The notes under the pieces were generated by a model that worked only from the letters and a program-made list of their open reading frames with translations, was not told where the DNA came from and ran no database searches. Of a stretch of 9,015 nucleotides of DNA, positions 6,338-9,015 are shown one piece after another. This DNA is from Chitinivibrionales bacterium (GTDB lineage Bacteria > Fibrobacterota > Chitinivibrionia > Chitinivibrionales > JANQEN01), in NCBI GenBank assembly GCA_030593665.1, contig JAUVGS010000049.1, positions 1 through 9,015 of the forward strand. The letters are read 5' to 3'. The translations under genes were made by a program, and so were the position numbers. Numbering within the stretch: position 1 is the stretch's first letter; each line of letters starts with the position of its first letter.

Positions 6338-6376
6338 ATAACAGTGAGTTAAGCAGAAGGGCATGGGAATGACATT
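6338..6376 (+). repeat. 39-base direct repeat, copy 2
   Basis: Exact copy of 6250-6288, ending about 30 bases before the stop codon of the AsmA-family gene. The right arm of the hairpin does not follow this copy, so it looks like a partial second unit of an 88-base element (6250-6337). The simplest reading is a tandem duplication of about 1.4 units, or a second truncated copy of a small dispersed element. Confidence 0.95.
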
Positions 6377-6405
6377 CAAAACGAGCTGAATTTAACAGTA
6401 ACTAA

Positions 6406-9015
6406 TTATTTAAACAACTTCTTCAGCTTTTTCTTAGCCTTCTTCTTTACATCCTTGGTTGCCTTTTTAGTCTCTTCCTTTACTTCTACCGGCACCTGTT
6501 TCTCAACCGCTTTAACCGCTTCTTTTTTAACTTCCCCGGTAACCTTCTTGACCTCTTGTTTAACCTGTTTTACCGCCTCTTTCTTGACGGTATCAATCTT
6601 CTTTTTCAATTCTTTTTTAAAATCCTGTTTGGCTGTTGTTTTTTCCTCTGTCCCGGTTCCTTCATACCGCTTAAATCCGAATTTTTTCGGTTTAGGTGCG
6701 GCAGCGTTACCACCGTAATTAATAAACATGCTAACTCTTCCCTCCTTGTCAGGAGTAATGAAGGTTTCATCGAGTTTTTTTGCAGCAGCTTTACCCAACG
6801 CCTGACTCACACCGCTTCCCAGTTTTTTGCCAAGAACACCTTCTCCCTGCTTGATAAGCTTGGACGCGCCACCCTTCACTTTATCCTGTACCGCAAGAAC
6901 TCTTTTTGAAACGTTTTTCGGCAGGCGATCGGTCAGGACAACATCAAGCCCTCCGTCAAATCCAACATTACCACCAACATCCCAGTCACCGGTTGTCCGG
7001 GAATTAAGAGAGAAATCATCGAAAAAGACCCGTTCTTCCATTATCCGAGCCAGAAATTTCAGACTACTGAATGTAATATCACCGAAATTGATAAGTTTAT
7101 CAATGGGCAGTCTGACTTTTTTAGCAAACCCCGCCACCTTGCTGTTGATACCGTTAGTAAAAGCATTGCTTTTAATTTTACCGTCAGCCACTTTTGCATT
7201 TATCGTGCCATCAAGATTTCTGGTGGCGTCCTCTGTCGTGGCGCCGTTCGTTTTGAAATTGGTATGTAACGTCAGCGTCCCAAAGAGATTTTTATCCAAA
7301 TCCTTTAACAGAGGCTGGTCTTCTCCCATCCATATATTTAAATTGGTAATAAAATCGTTTACCTGAATCTTACTGATGTTAAACGTGTTGGCAATTTTTA
7401 CATTATTAAGATTGCGGGCATCCATGTTCACATTATTCGATAGAGTACCACTGAACATATTGGCACGGGTATTGACTTTCATAACATCATTCACTGAAGA
7501 GACCCGGGTATTGAAGTTACTCATCTCGACACCCTGATAGAGAATCCGTTTACAATTGATAGAACCGTTCATGTCAATACCGGGAAGCGGCGCTGCGAGT
7601 ATTGGTGCAGGGCCACTTGAAACGGGGGCCGGTTCAGCAGCAGCCCGGCTCTCCTGTGCCTTCGGAGCCGCTTTCTTTTCTTTCTTTGTCAGTAAATCAT
7701 CGGTATTCAGCATGGATGAAACGATGTTAAAATCAAGTTTCGGCCGCGGTGATTTCTTGGTTGAATCCTTAACCACCAAAGCAAGATAATCAGATATTTT
7801 CGCCTTAATAGCAATATCTGAAGAACCTATTCCGATTCTCATAGCATTGGCAACATGTTTTGGCGAGAAATTCATCGTACCGTTTACCTTTACCGGCTTC
7901 GGCAGATCAGGTGTTTTAGCACGTAGATTCGTCACCGAGATAGTGCCGTCAACCCTTACTTTCATCGGATCAGCCGGATCAACGATACCCTTTGCGGTAA
8001 TATCCGATTTAATAGTACCGGAAAGTGTTACCCCTTCAGGCAGCGCAACGATATTTTTGAGATCATCAAGATTAATCGTCGCTTGTAACGTTGCATCAAC
8101 ATCCGGCATAGCAAAATTTTTGATAGCGGCCTTTAACAGAACCGGATTTTTTCCTAAATTGAATCCGAAGTCGGAAATAATAAGACTATTCTTCGTAAAG
8201 CTTATATTCGCTCGAATATCGCTGATCGGCTCAGGGAGATCAGCGTATTGAATATGACCGTCACCCAGGGTGAATTTCCCTTTAAGATGCGGCACCCCTT
8301 TTTCGTCAATTGTCCCTTTCAGTAGCATTGCCAGTTGTATAAATCCCTTTGCCTTCAGTTTACCGACATCGGGGAACATTTCAACGGGAATCTCCGCAAG
8401 CAGATCGGCAATTGATATCTTCTCCGTTTTTATTTTCAGGTCAATCGCCGGCTCAGCGTTGAAATTCTTAACCGTTCCGGTACAGGTGATGTAAATCTTC
8501 TGCAGAGAAACACGCATGCTGTTAATGACGGCTTCGCCGTCAACAACATTTACCCCAAGGTCATGCGAAAAGGTAAACGACACGCCGGTTAACGGTTTGG
8601 GTATTTCTCCTGTTCGAACAGATATGCCTGTTAAAATCAATTCACCGGTAGTTTTCACATCCTTGAGCGCTTTATCAATTGAAAAATCGATCCGGTGATT
8701 GATCTCTCCGATGGTAATAAACCGCCCCGCTTTATAATCATGGTAGATTACTTTACCATTTTCTATTGCGAATTTTTCCAATGCCATCGGGATTGGCAAT
8801 GCCGGCGGGCCGCCCGGTTCCTTCTCCTTTTGCTCTTCTTCCGGCTTATCTTTCTGCTCACCCTCCTTCGGAGCCATAAATGCAAGATCGTCGTAATTAA
8901 AAGCACCCATTCTATCGACTTCAACAAGAATTGTCGGTTTTCGGAAAACAATTGCTTTTATCGCAAGTTTTTTCTGCAGTAATGGAAGCACTTTCACCCC
9001 TACCAGGAATTCCTC
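6406..9015 (-). CDS. AsmA-family envelope protein, 5' end missing
   Basis: The frame stays open to the right edge: the six codons before the GTG at 8997 read EEFLVG and continue into VKVLPLLQKKLAI. That matches the AsmA pattern in which a VKV.LLPLL segment follows the N-terminal membrane anchor. The true start is therefore outside the window and 8997 is not it. Visible: 869 residues. Numbering from the GTG: AsmA N-terminal part with GAFNYDDL (31-38); a Lys/Glu/Pro insert (43-68); a long beta-rich, repetitive middle; an Ala/Pro linker (441-472); the AsmA C-terminal domain with GVEMSNF, MFSGTLS, NLDGTINAKVADGKIKS and VGGNVGFDGGLDVVLTD (489-690); and a Lys-rich tail (791-863). AsmA-like proteins are inner-membrane-anchored, span the periplasm and are linked to phospholipid transport and outer-membrane assembly. 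The polar tail is unusual. No cognate operon partner is visible; vapB lies 239 bases downstream and has its own promoter. Confidence 0.85.
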   Translation of the reverse strand, partial: EEFLVGVKVLPLLQKKLAIKAIVFRKPTILVEVDRMGAFNYDDLAFMAPKEGEQKDKPEEEQKEKEPGGPPALPIPMALEKFAIENGKVIYHDYKAGRFITIGEINHRIDFSIDKALKDVKTTGELILTGISVRTGEIPKPLTGVSFTFSHDLGVNVVDGEAVINSMRVSLQKIYITCTGTVKNFNAEPAIDLKIKTEKISIADLLAEIPVEMFPDVGKLKAKGFIQLAMLLKGTIDEKGVPHLKGKFTLGDGHIQYADLPEPISDIRANISFTKNSLIISDFGFNLGKNPVLLKAAIKNFAMPDVDATLQATINLDDLKNIVALPEGVTLSGTIKSDITAKGIVDPADPMKVRVDGTISVTNLRAKTPDLPKPVKVNGTMNFSPKHVANAMRIGIGSSDIAIKAKISDYLALVVKDSTKKSPRPKLDFNIVSSMLNTDDLLTKKEKKAAPKAQESRAAAEPAPVSSGPAPILAAPLPGIDMNGSINCKRILYQGVEMSNFNTRVSSVNDVMKVNTRANMFSGTLSNNVNMDARNLNNVKIANTFNISKIQVNDFITNLNIWMGEDQPLLKDLDKNLFGTLTLHTNFKTNGATTEDATRNLDGTINAKVADGKIKSNAFTNGINSKVAGFAKKVRLPIDKLINFGDITFSSLKFLARIMEERVFFDDFSLNSRTTGDWDVGGNVGFDGGLDVVLTDRLPKNVSKRVLAVQDKVKGGASKLIKQGEGVLGKKLGSGVSQALGKAAAKKLDETFITPDKEGRVSMFINYGGNAAAPKPKKFGFKRYEGTGTEEKTTAKQDFKKELKKKIDTVKKEAVKQVKQEVKKVTGEVKKEAVKAVEKQVPVEVKEETKKATKDVKKKAKKKLKKLFK

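Noticed and set aside
6334..6344. AGGGATAACAG, resembling part of a homing endonuclease site
   Set aside because: The match covers 11 bases only and does not extend into the flanks; the second half belongs to the 39-base repeat, so it is likely coincidence.
6250..6376. Two-repeat CRISPR mini-array
   Set aside because: There are only two repeats, they are longer than usual (39 bases), the single 49-base interval includes an arm complementary to the repeat, and no cas gene is nearby. A duplication or hairpin element explains it better.
8995..8997. GTG at 8997 as the true start of the AsmA-family gene
   Set aside because: The upstream frame is open to the window edge and its residues extend the AsmA N-terminal pattern; the membrane anchor is missing downstream of this GTG.

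Overview
The window looks like chromosome of a diderm (Gram-negative-type) bacterium of moderate G+C. YajC, a lipobox-bearing SpoIID-like lipoprotein and a large AsmA-family protein all point to a cell with an inner and an outer membrane. No rRNA or tRNA is present and no gene fixes the phylum. A member of the FCB/Fibrobacterota-like lineages would fit, but this is a guess.

Layout. Positions 1-3788 hold a tightly packed minus-strand run, read right to left: yajC (Sec translocon accessory subunit), def (peptide deformylase), a SpoIID/LytB-type peptidoglycan-acting lipoprotein, and an SLC12-type cation-chloride cotransporter that leaves the window at base 1. Three of the junctions are overlaps or short gaps (TAATG between yajC and def, 46 bases between def and spoIID, 8-base overlap between spoIID and the transporter), so this is probably one transcript. 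A 336-base AT-rich divergent spacer (3789-4124) separates it from a plus-strand metal-dependent amidohydrolase (4125-5360). That enzyme carries Glu where its family normally has the last metal-binding Asp.

From 5361 to 6405 lies a small accessory island. It holds a short remnant resembling a DUF559-type endonuclease core, a complete VapBC toxin-antitoxin pair on the minus strand with a consensus promoter and palindromic operator-like sites, and a 39-base exact direct repeat whose first copy forms one side of a long imperfect hairpin. The last 2.6 kb is the 3' part of an AsmA-family gene on the minus strand. It is open at the right edge, so its start is outside the window, and it ends in an unusual lysine-rich helical tail.

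How the genes fit together. The yajC-to-transporter run combines protein export, N-terminal protein maturation, envelope peptidoglycan work and ion transport. AsmA proteins act between the two membranes. VapBC is a self-contained autoregulated module, and the repeat and gene remnant beside it suggest this gap between core genes has received or lost DNA. I saw no CRISPR array, phage or complete insertion sequence.
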